A stretch of DNA of 64,000 nucleotides from the NCBI GenBank assembly GCA_051252415.1, contig JBPOGA010000001.1, positions 62,001 to 126,000 on the forward strand, in the 5' to 3' direction. The DNA comes from JBPOFY01 sp051252415 (GTDB lineage Bacteria; Verrucomicrobiota; Verrucomicrobiia; Opitutales; Coraliomargaritaceae). Under the pieces are notes generated by a model. That model was given only the letters and a program-made list of their open reading frames with translations, searched no databases and had not been told where the DNA came from. Both the position numbers and the translations under genes were made by a program. This document shows positions 34,257 to 48,800 of this stretch, piece after piece. The number at the start of each line of letters is the position of its first letter. The first letter of the stretch is position 1.

Positions 34257-34305
34257 GAGTTAAGAATTTAAAAATCAGGAAATTGAAATTTTGTATGTAG
34301 AAGTA

Positions 34306-34539
34306 TTAAAACTGTAATCGGCCATTGGTAAAGCCGCATTGCGGACATTCACACTCGTGGCTATCATGTGGACCTGTATAAATCTGACTGCATTTGATGC
34401 AGTGGTAAATAACCTTAGAACGTTGTGCTTTGTGAAGGTGCTTATCGCGCCAGTCGTAATAAAACCACAATCCGAACAAGAGCACGAAACCCGCGCCCAG
34501 GTAGAGTAAAAAGAAGACATCTACATCCAGACCAATCAC
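34306..34539 (-). CDS. Small membrane protein with zinc ribbon, 77 aa
   Basis: It starts with GTG at 34539, 12 bp after the smc stop, so it is probably translated from the smc transcript. One membrane helix (about residues 9-27) is followed by a basic stretch and two Cys pairs (C-I-K-C at 48-51 and C-P-Q-C at 65-68, with an extra Cys at 63), a zinc-ribbon pattern. The function is unknown; the small size and the strict Cys spacing suggest a real gene. An overlapping frame over the same bases lacks any such pattern. Confidence 0.75.
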   Translation of the reverse strand: MIGLDVDVFFLLYLGAGFVLLFGLWFYYDWRDKHLHKAQRSKVIYHCIKCSQIYTGPHDSHECECPQCGFTNGRLQF

Positions 34540-34551
34540 GCGAATTAGTCC

Positions 34552-38277
<3,726 letters not shown>

Positions 38278-38431
38278 GAGGACTGAGTAAAATTGATGCT
38301 GTTAGAAGGTATAATCCGCCTAGAAGAAGCACCGATGCCATGGCTCGCAACCCTAAAAGAGCAGGTCTAAATAGTTGCCACTAGAGAATAGACGCTTAAG
38401 CTAGGTCTCACACAAGAAACCCCAATAATTT

Positions 38432-39283
38432 ATGTCTTTACCAAGAGAATGCTCCCGCGAAGAATGGCCCCTTAAAGCCTATAAAAACCTCGATTTCCTC
38501 AACAGCGACGAGGCCCGTAATATTCGAGTGCTCTGCGAAATGACCGAACCAGGGCTTCGCTTTGCCGAAGAGAACATTGAAGACACGATTGTGCTCTTTG
38601 GTTCAGCTCGTCTAATTCCAATAGAAATGGCTGAAGCCAGAATGAAAAAGGTCGAAGCATCGATCAAAGACGCTGCGAATCCGACTACTGCCGAAGCTGC
38701 AGCACTTAGGAAAGCACAATTAGACCTCAAAGGCGCCCCCTATTACGATGCTGCGGTGCAACTCGCTGAAGAACTAACCAAATGGTCGATGAATCTGCCC
38801 GAAGAAGACCAGCGTCGATTCATCATCTGTTCTGGTGGAGGCCCAGGCATAATGGAGGCCGCAAATCGTGGTGCGCATAATGTCGGCGGCAAATCTGTGG
38901 GCCTAGGTATCAGCCTGCCCTTCGAGCAGGGCGTCAATGAATTCGTCCCTGACGACCTCCAGTTTGAATTCCACTATTTCTTCGTGCGCAAATACTGGTT
39001 TGTATTGCTCGCCAAGGCATTGGTCGCGTTTCCTGGCGGATTTGGCACCCTGGATGAACTATTTGAAACACTGACACTCATTCAGACTAAAAAAGTGCAG
39101 CAACTACCACCAATCGTGCTCTTCGGTAGCGAATTCTGGAATAGTGTGGTCAATTTCGACGCCCTCGTGGAATGGGGCACAATCTCACCTGGAGACGTCA
39201 ACCTCTTCAAAGTCATCGATAGCGTTGAAGAAGCCCGCGACTACATCATTGAGAAACTCACCGAGCGCTTTCTAAATAGATAA
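38432..39283 (+). CDS. LOG-family protein (cytokinin-type phosphoribohydrolase)
   Basis: The 283-residue product carries the signature pair of the LOG/TIGR00730 family: 'SGGGPGIMEAANRGA' (about residues 130-144) and 'PGGFGTLDELFE' (about 196-207). In characterised members these form the nucleotide-binding site that releases the base from nucleoside monophosphates; older annotations call them lysine decarboxylases, which is misleading. It has an N-terminal extension of about 50 residues and a mid-region helix ('MKKVEASIKDAANPTTAEAA'). It stands alone on the plus strand and ends 5 bp before the convergent kdsD. Physiological substrate unknown. Confidence 0.88.
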   Translation: MSLPRECSREEWPLKAYKNLDFLNSDEARNIRVLCEMTEPGLRFAEENIEDTIVLFGSARLIPIEMAEARMKKVEASIKDAANPTTAEAAALRKAQLDLKGAPYYDAAVQLAEELTKWSMNLPEEDQRRFIICSGGGPGIMEAANRGAHNVGGKSVGLGISLPFEQGVNEFVPDDLQFEFHYFFVRKYWFVLLAKALVAFPGGFGTLDELFETLTLIQTKKVQQLPPIVLFGSEFWNSVVNFDALVEWGTISPGDVNLFKVIDSVEEARDYIIEKLTERFLNR

Positions 39284-39288
39284 GCGGC

Positions 39289-40275
39289 TTACGAGAAACT
39301 CGGCTGATAGGCGTCGTGCAGACGCAGGAGACCTAGGAATTCAGTGCCCCCCTCTTCTACCACTGGTAATACTGAGATTTGTGATGGACGATCTTCCATG
39401 ATACGCACGGCCTGACCTAGTCCCATATTGGAATGCGCCGATATAGGCCCCTTAGTCATACAATCACCTACGACTTTGTTCAGGATATCGCCGTCACCTG
39501 TAAGCAAACGGCGAATGTCACCATCTGTGATAATACCTAGCAGCTGGTTATCAGCATCGACTACGCATGCCGCACCCCATGGGTACTTAGTCATACGAAT
39601 GACTACATCACGCAATGTCTCGTCCGATTGAGCGCAGGCAACTTGCTTAGATGGGTGCATAACATCACCAACCGTCATTAATAAATTACGACCGAGCTGT
39701 CCACCAGGGTGGTAAGTGGCAAATTCTTCCGCCGTAAATCCACGTGCTTTGACCATGGCCGCCGCCAAGGCATCCCCCATCGCTAGACTTACCGTCGAAC
39801 TAGAGGTCGGCATAAGGTTCAATGGATCGGCTTCCTTTTCAACACTCGCATCAAGCACGACATCGGCCATTTTAGCGATAGGTGACTCCGTATTGCCAAC
39901 AATGGCAATTACAGGAGACTCAAACTTCTTAAACATCGGCATGAGCCGAAGCACCTCAGCGGTGCTACCACTTTTAGAAAGCACAATGGTAGGGTCTCCG
40001 GGTTGATACACACCCAAATCACCATGAATTGCCTCAGCAGCATGAAGAAATACCGATGGTATTCCTGAGCTAGAAAAGGTGGCTGCCAGTTTACAACCAA
40101 TATGGCCCGACTTCCCGATACCACAGATCACCAACTTCGTTTTACCAGCTAGAATAATCTCCACTGCCCGTTCGAAACCTTCGCCCAAGCGCCCAGCTGC
40201 AATTTCGATAGCTGCGGCCTCTGCCTGCATTGCTTGACGACCAATCTCTAATCCTGAGGTAGCATTTTCTGACAT
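39289..40275 (-). CDS. kdsD: Arabinose-5-phosphate isomerase
   Basis: The 328-residue product has an SIS sugar-isomerase domain (about residues 30-175; 'LVICGIGKSGHIGCKLAATF', 'SGIPSVFLHAAEAIHGDLGV', 'IVLSKSGSTAEVL') and two C-terminal CBS repeats (about 205-262 and 270-325). This is the KdsD/KpsF layout, the enzyme that turns ribulose-5-phosphate into arabinose-5-phosphate for Kdo in lipopolysaccharide. Its presence supports a Gram-negative envelope with Kdo. No other kds gene is nearby. A rhomboid gene precedes it by 39 bp on the same strand, so they may be co-transcribed. Confidence 0.94.
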   Translation of the reverse strand: MSENATSGLEIGRQAMQAEAAAIEIAAGRLGEGFERAVEIILAGKTKLVICGIGKSGHIGCKLAATFSSSGIPSVFLHAAEAIHGDLGVYQPGDPTIVLSKSGSTAEVLRLMPMFKKFESPVIAIVGNTESPIAKMADVVLDASVEKEADPLNLMPTSSSTVSLAMGDALAAAMVKARGFTAEEFATYHPGGQLGRNLLMTVGDVMHPSKQVACAQSDETLRDVVIRMTKYPWGAACVVDADNQLLGIITDGDIRRLLTGDGDILNKVVGDCMTKGPISAHSNMGLGQAVRIMEDRPSQISVLPVVEEGGTEFLGLLRLHDAYQPSFS

Positions 40276-40314
40276 AGAATAGAGCTAATACTTCGCACCA
40301 ATGAGGTAAAGCAA

Positions 40315-41262
40315 TTAGGCAGCTGAATATGCCAGAAACCAAGCCAATGCAATCAGCCCAAAAGCAGCACAAACACCTACACCCTTATAGCGCTCAAGCA
40401 CAACAAAAGCCCGCTGCCCCACTGCGCCCAATATACCGAACACAATACCACAGATAAAACCACTAATATGCGCAGCCACATCGACCAAGCCATCGCCTAC
40501 GCCGATTAATCCTAATAAGGTGAAACCACCAAACACGGGCAACAACCAGCGCGGCAAGGTCCATTCCCCCTTCGGTTCAGCCAATGCCACCCATATGCCG
40601 ACACCAGTTAACAAGCCTAAGCCACCGAACACTGCAGTCGAAGCACCGATTGAGAAGTGAGGTTCGGGATAATACACCCATGCATTGAGCAAATTCCCTG
40701 CTGTGCCACTGAGTAAAATTAACAACCAGCCACTCACAGCTCCAAAAAAACGAGCGACGAAAAAGGCAAACCCCGCCCCCGCCACTAAATTTGACACCAG
40801 GTGCACAACATCCGCGTGTAAGCACAAGGCTGTCAACGCGCGCCAATATTGACCTCCCTCAACAACTGCCACGGCATCCACACGACCCGCAGCGACTAGA
40901 CCATAGCGCTCCTGCAGGAAGAACACTCCAATCAGAAGCACGGCGTAAACAACAAACGAAGCCCAACCAAAACTAAACTCACTATAATTGGATAAAGCTC
41001 GCACTCGCTTAGTGCCATCAAGCAACGAATATGCATCTAGCTCCTTACATATGGAATTAGCACGCTTCAAATCCACACAAATAACATAGGCGTCTCCATG
41101 CATGAGCGTCCAATAAGCTTCGCCCATGGCTAAAATCACCAGTCCAGCCTCACCTGAACGTGCAAAGTCCTCATACACTGCCACTGCTGTGAGATCCTCT
41201 GGTGCCTCAAATCCATCTTGCGCTAGATGCTTTGCAATCTCTGCTGCTTTCAAACTCGCCAT
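40315..41262 (-). CDS. Rhomboid-family intramembrane serine protease with N-terminal extension
   Basis: The 315-residue product has six hydrophobic helices after about residue 100. The catalytic Ser208 is in 'SIGASTAVFG', and His265 in 'VAAHISGFICG'; the loop-and-helix motif H154-L-V-S-N158 is also present, so the protease should be active. GAST replaces the commoner GASG. Residues 1-90 form a soluble cytoplasmic domain, perhaps like the small ferredoxin-type or DUF2007-like fold seen on some rhomboids. Likely substrates cannot be inferred. It precedes kdsD by 39 bp and is divergent from the envelope gene at 41319. Confidence 0.87.
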   Translation of the reverse strand: MASLKAAEIAKHLAQDGFEAPEDLTAVAVYEDFARSGEAGLVILAMGEAYWTLMHGDAYVICVDLKRANSICKELDAYSLLDGTKRVRALSNYSEFSFGWASFVVYAVLLIGVFFLQERYGLVAAGRVDAVAVVEGGQYWRALTALCLHADVVHLVSNLVAGAGFAFFVARFFGAVSGWLLILLSGTAGNLLNAWVYYPEPHFSIGASTAVFGGLGLLTGVGIWVALAEPKGEWTLPRWLLPVFGGFTLLGLIGVGDGLVDVAAHISGFICGIVFGILGAVGQRAFVVLERYKGVGVCAAFGLIALAWFLAYSAA

Positions 41263-41318
41263 ATGCGAACATGTTCCTAGCTTTTCTTAGGTAATCAATC
41301 TCTTAACCTATAACGTAT

Positions 41319-42098
41319 ATGATTAAAAAAATACTACTTGTCTTAGTTTTACTCGCAATCGCAGCAGTTGCGGTGATTTATTTTGCTGGTACTGCAGCTC
41401 TGAATAAGGGCATAAAACTCGGTGTCGAAACTGTCGGCCCTGAAGTGACGCAGACACCTGTCACACTCGCTGACGTGAATATTTCGCTGCTGTCCGGAAA
41501 AGGCACACTCCAAGGCTTAAAGGTCGGCAACCCTGAAGGCTTCAAAAGTGAGAACATCTTCTCCCTCGGTCAAATCGACATCGAAGTCGATAAAGGCAGC
41601 CTGATGAGCGACAAAATCATTATCAACAAGATCCATATTAGACAACCAGAGATCAGCTACGAAAAGAAGATCACTTCATCCAACTTGAAGAAGCTTCTCG
41701 ATAACATCGAAGAATTCACAGGCCCGAAAAGCGACCAGCCTGACGAAGCTCCAGCTAAGGACGACGGCGCAAGCAAACAGCTCGTCATCAAGCAGCTCAT
41801 CATCGAAGAAGGTAAAATCTTTGTGGGAGCTCTCGGCGTCGGTCAAGAAGTGCCACTTCCACGAATTGAGATGAATAACATCGGCGAATCCAATGGTGGC
41901 GCAAATATCGCCGAAGTCATGGATGTCGTTGTGACAAAGATCCTCACCTCAATTGGTCCTGCCATCGCAGATGCTGGTCAGCTCCTCAAGGGAGCTGGAG
42001 ACGATGCACTTAAAGCCGTGCAAGAGTCTGGCACTGAAAAGCTTGAAGACGCTGCAGACGATGCACTCAACAAGGTAAAAGGTCTATTCGGGAACTAA
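41319..42098 (+). CDS. AsmA-like envelope protein, 259 aa
   Basis: A single N-terminal membrane helix (about residues 3-26) is followed by a periplasmic beta-rich domain ('VTLADVNISLLSGKGTLQGL', 'IFSLGQIDIEVDKGSLMSDK', 'IIINKIHIRQPEISYEKKIT') of the AsmA/DUF748 kind, found in proteins that bridge or maintain the envelope. The C-terminal third is helical, acidic/Lys-rich and low in complexity ('DDALKAVQESGTEKLEDAAD'). The match is by pattern only. It is transcribed away from the rhomboid gene and ends with a strong terminator 30 bp downstream. Confidence 0.68.
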   Translation: MIKKILLVLVLLAIAAVAVIYFAGTAALNKGIKLGVETVGPEVTQTPVTLADVNISLLSGKGTLQGLKVGNPEGFKSENIFSLGQIDIEVDKGSLMSDKIIINKIHIRQPEISYEKKITSSNLKKLLDNIEEFTGPKSDQPDEAPAKDDGASKQLVIKQLIIEEGKIFVGALGVGQEVPLPRIEMNNIGESNGGANIAEVMDVVVTKILTSIGPAIADAGQLLKGAGDDALKAVQESGTEKLEDAADDALNKVKGLFGN

Positions 42099-42128
42099 AC
42101 CCGCATTTACAAATTACGCTCCAGACGA

Positions 42129-42161
42129 GGCGCGGCTCAATTCGAGCCGCGCCTTTCTTTT
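42129..42161 (+). terminator. Rho-independent terminator after the AsmA-like gene
   Basis: A 10-bp GC-rich perfect stem, GGCGCGGCTC (42129-42138) with its complement at 42144-42153, a 5-nt loop AATTC, and TTTCTTTT afterward. It lies 30 bp after the stop codon. Confidence 0.93.
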
Positions 42162-42815
42162 GGTTCATCGTCACTTTAAGGGGAACGCATAGGTGACTGC
42201 TAAGCTATGTATCATGATCCCAATCGAAGTATCCAAATTGTAGCACGTGCTTCGATGCGCAGCATCGAGCGCGTGGCCTCGTGGGAAAGACACGGCTGAA
42301 TGCCACACACTCCCTTCGGGAATCACGTGCTAAAACTTGCATGCATTCATAGTTTGTTAAGGCGTAGATACCCCGCCAATTCGACAAACTCATGGTCAGA
42401 ACAAACTCGATGCCTCACTTAGAAGTCATTCTATGGACTACAACTAATCCCATAGCAGAGAACTTCATCGCGTATACTTCCACAGAAACCGTGAGCTGTG
42501 CACATTGTTCAATCATAACCGCTCAACAGATCGCTCAAATCGGACCGTCATCCATAGGGTCAGTCGAGACCACATTTACATCATAGCAATTAATCGTCAG
42601 ACGGTTCTAATCTGCACTTACTCGACAAACAACTGAGGCCCAAACCCACAGGTGCGAGCTAGACTCACGCGACAATTGCAAATTGTATGTCTTCACAAAT
42701 AAGCCTCGGACAAATTCCAAGCCAATTTGACCTCACTTGAGACGAAAGTGTTTCGCACTTCCGATGCAAAATGCATTGTGCCTTCTTAACCTCTGCTGAT
42801 AGTTGACTATATACC
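42162..42815. other. Non-coding gap of about 650 bp
   Basis: No gene is convincing. At 42241-42332 is a structured part: TAGCACGTG (42241-42249) is inverted at 42324-42332, and CGATGCGCAGCATCG (about 42253-42267) is a small hairpin within it, followed by a GC-rich stretch that reads like a dispersed repeat. The stretch 42390-42800 is AT-rich with short open frames of no pattern, possibly the remains of decayed genes. No control elements for the flanking genes, both of which end here, are expected or seen. Confidence 0.55.
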
Positions 42816-42848
42816 AAAAAAAAGCGCGCTTCGAATGAAGCGCGCTTT
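42816..42848 (-). terminator. Rho-independent terminator of the giant surface protein gene
   Basis: A 12-bp perfect stem (AAAGCGCGCTTC at 42821-42832 with its complement at 42837-42848), loop GAAT, and, on the minus strand, a run of T residues (complement of the A-run at 42816-42823). It lies 17 bp after the stop of the 2515-residue protein gene and would end the pil operon. Confidence 0.93.
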
Positions 42849-42865
42849 GTTTGAATACATCCCGT

Positions 42866-45800
42866 TTACGGTCCAGGAGGTGTTTCTATTGTGACCGCAT
42901 CACTAACATTGACGCGTATGAAGCGTGAACCACTCGGATCATCTGTTGAAACATTGTCGATGAGCGTGATTCGAGCATAAGAGCCGAAGTCTGTAATTGA
43001 GATGATATTATCATCCGAATCAATCAATCCTCCATCACCAAGGAGCGATTCTGAACCAGCTCCTTCAATGAATCCACTAGCTGTGGCTGTTGTGTTAATC
43101 ACGGCCACTTCATCCCATGTGATGAGATCACTCGTTGCCTCAACTGTATAGACAAGATCCGTTACACCATACTGGAAGTCGAAGGTAATGGATAGGTAAT
43201 TATCCCCATCGACCGCATCGAAACCGTAGCTTCCTGGGAATTGATTACCCGCAGTATCTCCTGCAGCTGGATTGCGATTGAATGCATAAGCCAAGAAGTT
43301 CGCTTGCTCAGCTGGAGTTCCAGTAGGATCGGCTGTGACACCATACAGAGCCTCAAAATCACCAACACTTGATACTCCAAAGCTGATCGAGAAGAGACCA
43401 TCATCGGTGTCAGTATAGGGATCCACAATTGGATCCGCAGCAGATGCAACCAAGTCGTTAATGTCTACATTGTTCCATACATTCTTGATACCTGACTCGA
43501 GAATATCATTTGGAGCATCGATAACCAAACGTAGGAAGTAAACATAATCGGTAACTCCCTTATCATCTGCAAACAACGAGCTCAAGCGAGCAAAGTTTGG
43601 CAGTGTAAGTTCAAGAGCGATGTCGACATTGTCTCCATCAGGGAATCCGTCACGACGCCCCTTGAGATCCGCAAGGACACTAAAGTCATCGATGATCAAT
43701 GAATCCCCCACAATCTCTTCGAAATCCGAGGTAGATGCGGGGAGAACAAGACCTGCGAGTTCAGCACGATCGACCGCTACGATATAAACTTCGTTCACGA
43801 AGCTTTGTAGCACTCCAGTATCGTCATCAATTAGGTCATCCAAGCCGATGTTTGCGATAGACAAGTCGACAGACATTGTTCCACCCGGAGTGTAGAGGAT
43901 ACCTTCATCATAATCCATAACATCCGTATAGAATGCAGACTCTGTTGAAGTTAAACCTGCAACATCTGTATCATACGCGAACAAGCGTGGACGTGCTTCA
44001 ATGGTCACATCACGGTTTTCGGTGATAAAGATATTATTAGTATCAGAGAACTCAGCAACGCGATCATTCGAATCGATCTTAGAGATCAGGTAATAATCAC
44101 CTTCTGGGATGTTATCACCGAGATGAATACCACCAATAAAGCGGATCAAATCACCCGACTCTAGCAATGCGCCTTCAACTTGGGTAAAGCTACCCAGAAC
44201 AATGTCATCGGCATTACCATAGACTTGGTCTGTTGAGAGACGAACTTCGAGATCAGCTTCAGTGAAAGCACCCACATTAACCGGAAGGTCCTCACCTTGA
44301 TTTTCTGCTTCCACAGTTACATCCAAGGTGAAAGTGCCGAGTTTCTGTTCAGGAGCACCAATGATACCAGCCACGTCCAAGACATATGTGCCTGGGGTGT
44401 AGTCGATATTAGTCAGCACCAGATCCGGTAATGTATTCGGAGCGATCTCGACATTATCAACGAACGCCGCATCACCAGTGGTATCAGCTCCCTTAGTGTA
44501 GACCCATTCAAGGACACTATTATCAGGAACTAGGACAGCAGGATCGATCGTAGTGATTGGTGTGTCACCGGAGATCGAACGGATCTCTACGCCATTGAGT
44601 CGTAGCGACAAGACGTTGTCACCGCTAATACCATCAAGTCCCCAATCGAATGTCACGATGCTGGTAGAATCAATGATCAGTGAAAGAACTGCATTCTCAC
44701 CTACATTGAGACTTGGGCTTTGAGCTCCGTCACCATCAATAAATGTCTGATTATCATCATCCGTAGACAAGTCACCCGCATTCAAACGGCCAAACCAAGT
44801 GCCATCTCCAGAAGTTGTGAAGGCATTCAATGGAGCCACCACGTCTTCTAACGCCTCCTGAAGTGTCACACCGACCACATCAAACTCAGTTGATGGAGTG
44901 AAGTATATATTATTACCTTCACCATCATCACGCACATCGAATGGGCGGAATGGTGATGGCAGCGGACCTTGCTCAACTACATCTCCAGAAGAGTCGATCG
45001 AAAGACCAACATAGTAGTCCCCGACTGCAATACCATAAGGCAATGCAACATTGACTACAATCGGAGGCAATGCCCCGCCTGATACCACATCAGCAAGGAC
45101 ATCAACAGTCTGAGTCGTCAATACATGCGATGAAGAACTCGCAATTAATGCAGGATCATTCGTTTGTGACGCATAGAGCGTAATATCGAAGCTTGAGCCA
45201 GCGAGTAATGTGCCTTCACCACTGTTGGACAAACCAACAATTTGAAGTATCTGCGGTGCAGCTTCGTTATAATCATGTCCACTACTTGCAGTTGTAATCC
45301 CTAAGGCACCTATGACAATGTCAGGGCGTCCGAGTTGAATGTCGGCATCAGACGTATAATTTGCATTATCCGCTTCAGTCGATTCGATAACCACTAGTGT
45401 GTCATCCACATTCGCACCGAGATAGTAGAACTCTTGACTGTAGACAGCAGTGTCCGGTATGAGCAAGGAGCCATAAGTGACGTTGTCATAAGTTCTAACT
45501 TCACCAGCTGTAAAACCAGCACTGTCGGTAATTGTGATTAGATCAACACCTGCATCAGCCGCAAAGTTTTTTGATGGCAACAAACGAACCACTAAATCAA
45601 TTGGGGTGCCAGGAGCGATCGCAATACCTGTATTTTCAACAGTAACTGACCATGTTCCGATTGAATCACCAGGTGAATAAACGGTGTTCGGATCAGTTGT
45701 CACACCTGTGACTGCTAAGTTTGGCAAATCAGTGATTCTAAGGTTATCCACCCAGCCTCGGTCTGCACCAATGCTAAAGGCTCCATCCTTAATATATCTC

Positions 45801-48800
45801 CATGTGAGTGTATGCGAACCTGATGGAACTACGACAGAGATTTCCTGCCAACCATCAAGGGTTCCTGCGATACTAGGCACGACTTCAACTCCATCTACAG
45901 TGAAACTAAGGAAATCTCGACCTAATAGGTCATTCTGCGAACTAACTCTCCAGTGGAAAGAAACCAACGCGCCATTCGAATTATTAGTCATCTCAACACT
46001 GAAAGACGAAATTTCATTATTACCAACAATCACACTGGTTACGCCATCGACACCGTCGAATGTTTGAGTCGTTTGACCAACCCAAGGGACCATCTGTGAG
46101 TCGTATGGAGCGACTTCGTCATTAACAATCACTACGTTTTGAGTAGCAATTGTCGCAGGAGCGAGATCCAATCCTTCCACAAGCTCAAGCTCACTGAGAA
46201 TGAAATCATTCTGAAGTAAGTAAGTGTCGTTATTGGTTTCATCCAACTCCTCTAGGCTATTTGAAGGATCAACGATCACACCGAGGAACAAGCGTTCACC
46301 AATATAGCCCTCTTCAATCAAATTCGGGTTAAAATCGATCTTGTCAGGAGTTACAAGCTCTTCATTTGAAGGAGCACCACCCACAGCTGTAAGGCCTCCA
46401 GAGTAAGTATAATTCAACAGAGCATAGTCACCTGTATCAATGATCGGATCTTTCGAGAAAACAACCGTTGAATTCAAGTCGCCAATGAATGAAACCAACC
46501 CTTGATTCGAAAGCGTGAAATCAAGATCAAATGAATTTGCTGACGCATCCGGTTTTACAATACGGTAATACTCCGGGTCGCTATTGAGCCCACTCACAGT
46601 AAAGTCTGGAAGTCCAATCACACTGACAACCGGATCTGCAGTCACGAATGAATTGTTATTTTCACCGAAGAATGTCGCGGTAGTAAACTCTGCGATTTGC
46701 CCATTGCTATCAGTTGTGCCTGGTAAGAACGCACCGTTTTCATCTAAGTAATCATCGATGTACGCGATTACGTAGTAATCACCTGGCGGCAAGTCTGCAG
46801 GCAAGTCAATGACGAGGCCACTGAATGCGGGACTACCACCAGGGAACGGTCCGACCAATTCTTCCTGACGAACAATGATATCTTCAACAGTACCCGGGTC
46901 GCCATCATGACGATTCAGGGTCCGGTCAGTAGAGAGATAAACAGTGAGAACAGCATTCTCCAAGCCAGTATCAGTGCCTTGATTACGTAAGTTCACAGTC
47001 AATTCTAACTGATCGCGTAATAACACATAGCTACCACTTTCGATGACATCTGCATCATCAGTAAGCTGGATGCCATCAATGATAAGATCCGGATCGGTTA
47101 CATCAGTAACAATGATATTATCGACGTAAACGACATCATCAAAATCATCGAAACCTTCGATATATTCCCACTGTGCTTGAGCACCATCAGGAACCAGACG
47201 TGTGACAGTCTGCCAACCGCCACTATCACCAGAAATGGTATTCTGGATGCCTGTGCCTCCTCCGATCATACTGAAAGCCAATTTATTCTGAGCGCTACTT
47301 GTTATAGATCTCCAATCAAACTCGATCACAACAGGACCAGCGAAACTGGTTCTGAACAAAGCCGACTCACCACCAGAGATAGCAGGGCTTTGAGCCGCGT
47401 CATTATCGTTATTGAAGACTGCTAGTTGTCCGAACCAAACACCATCACCATCGGTTTCAAATATATTGGCCGGAAGATCAACTGCTTCAGCCAGTCCAAT
47501 ACCGACAAAAGAAAGAACGGTTGAATATACGTCTAGAAGAGGGTCGTAATCTGCATAGTAGACATTGTTCGCCTCACCATCTTCACGTACTACAGCATTG
47601 GTTTCATCCAATAGCTCAGTCTGTTCATTGACGCTGTCATCAATATCTACAATAGCTGCAATGTAATAATCCCCGCTAGTAAGTCCCAATGGTAAATTGG
47701 TATTCAGAACTATCTGTAATAAATCAGTAGGTGCAAATCCGCCCACTCCAACTGTATGCGTGTAAGCCTCAAATAGGTCGACTTCACCTGGATCATTCAT
47801 GCCAGTAGTTGGCGAGAGGAAGATACGTATATCAAACTCGGCACCCTCCGGGACACGCCCTTCTCCAGCATTCTCCAAATTGATCGTGATTTCCATGGGG
47901 TCCCCAGCGGCATACACCCCTGGTGTCGTCAGAACGACGCCTTCATCATCGTCGAACACGATGTCAGGCAAGAACTCAAAAACTTCATCGGCAAGGATAC
48001 AGTTATTCGTTTCATTAAACTCCACAACTGTATTGTCAGGATCCACACAGAGAATCAGGCGATATTTACCTAAATCCAACTCTGCCGGGAATTCGAATAT
48101 GACTGGTAAAGAAATACTTCCCTGAGAAGCAATGTCATCAGTCACCGTTAAATCGAGGCTACCACCAGCAAATGGTAGTGGTATCACACTTGGATCATTA
48201 AAGGCTGCTTGAATCGCAGCTTCATCACCGAGATCCTCATCCTCTGCCGTACTTAAGATTGCACGTAAGACAAAATCCTCTGTCAGTTCACGACTACCCA
48301 AATTATCAATAAATATAGTCGCTCCCAAATCTGCACCTAATGTTGGTGTAGGATCGGATATGATAATGGATGGCAAAGTAATATCCACGCCGACTTGGAA
48401 TAGATCGTCTGCAACAGCATCATTATTTAGAAGCACAATCTCATCTATGACACGCGCATCGTCCGCACGAGCGATCATATAGTATTCGTCATCAGGGAAA
48501 CCAAATGGAATCAAAAGTGAAAGGTCCACATCAATGCTTTCACCTGGGTCTAAGTCTTCAGTGACACTTACGTCACCAGTTGTAACCGCTAGAACTTGTG
48601 CATCAAGACCATCAAAGTATGGCGTTGTGCCTAATACTGCAGCTAGTTCAAAGTCCGCACTAGCTGTCCAAGTGCCAACATTTTCAATAGTTAGTCGAAC
48701 TTCAACGGTTTCACCTAAGGTGAATGCAGGGTCAAGAACCTCGATACTAAGTGCGACGTCTGGTACGAACTCAAGCCCATCCAAACTCGAAGTATTATTA

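Noticed and set aside
34275..34520. An 81-codon frame overlapping the zinc-ribbon micro-protein
   Set aside because: It uses the same bases in another frame, breaks the Cys-pair pattern and has no relation to a known protein.
42205..42586. Short open frames in the gap at 42162-42815
   Set aside because: No start signal, no pattern, and the sequence is a mixture of repeat-like and AT-rich stretches.
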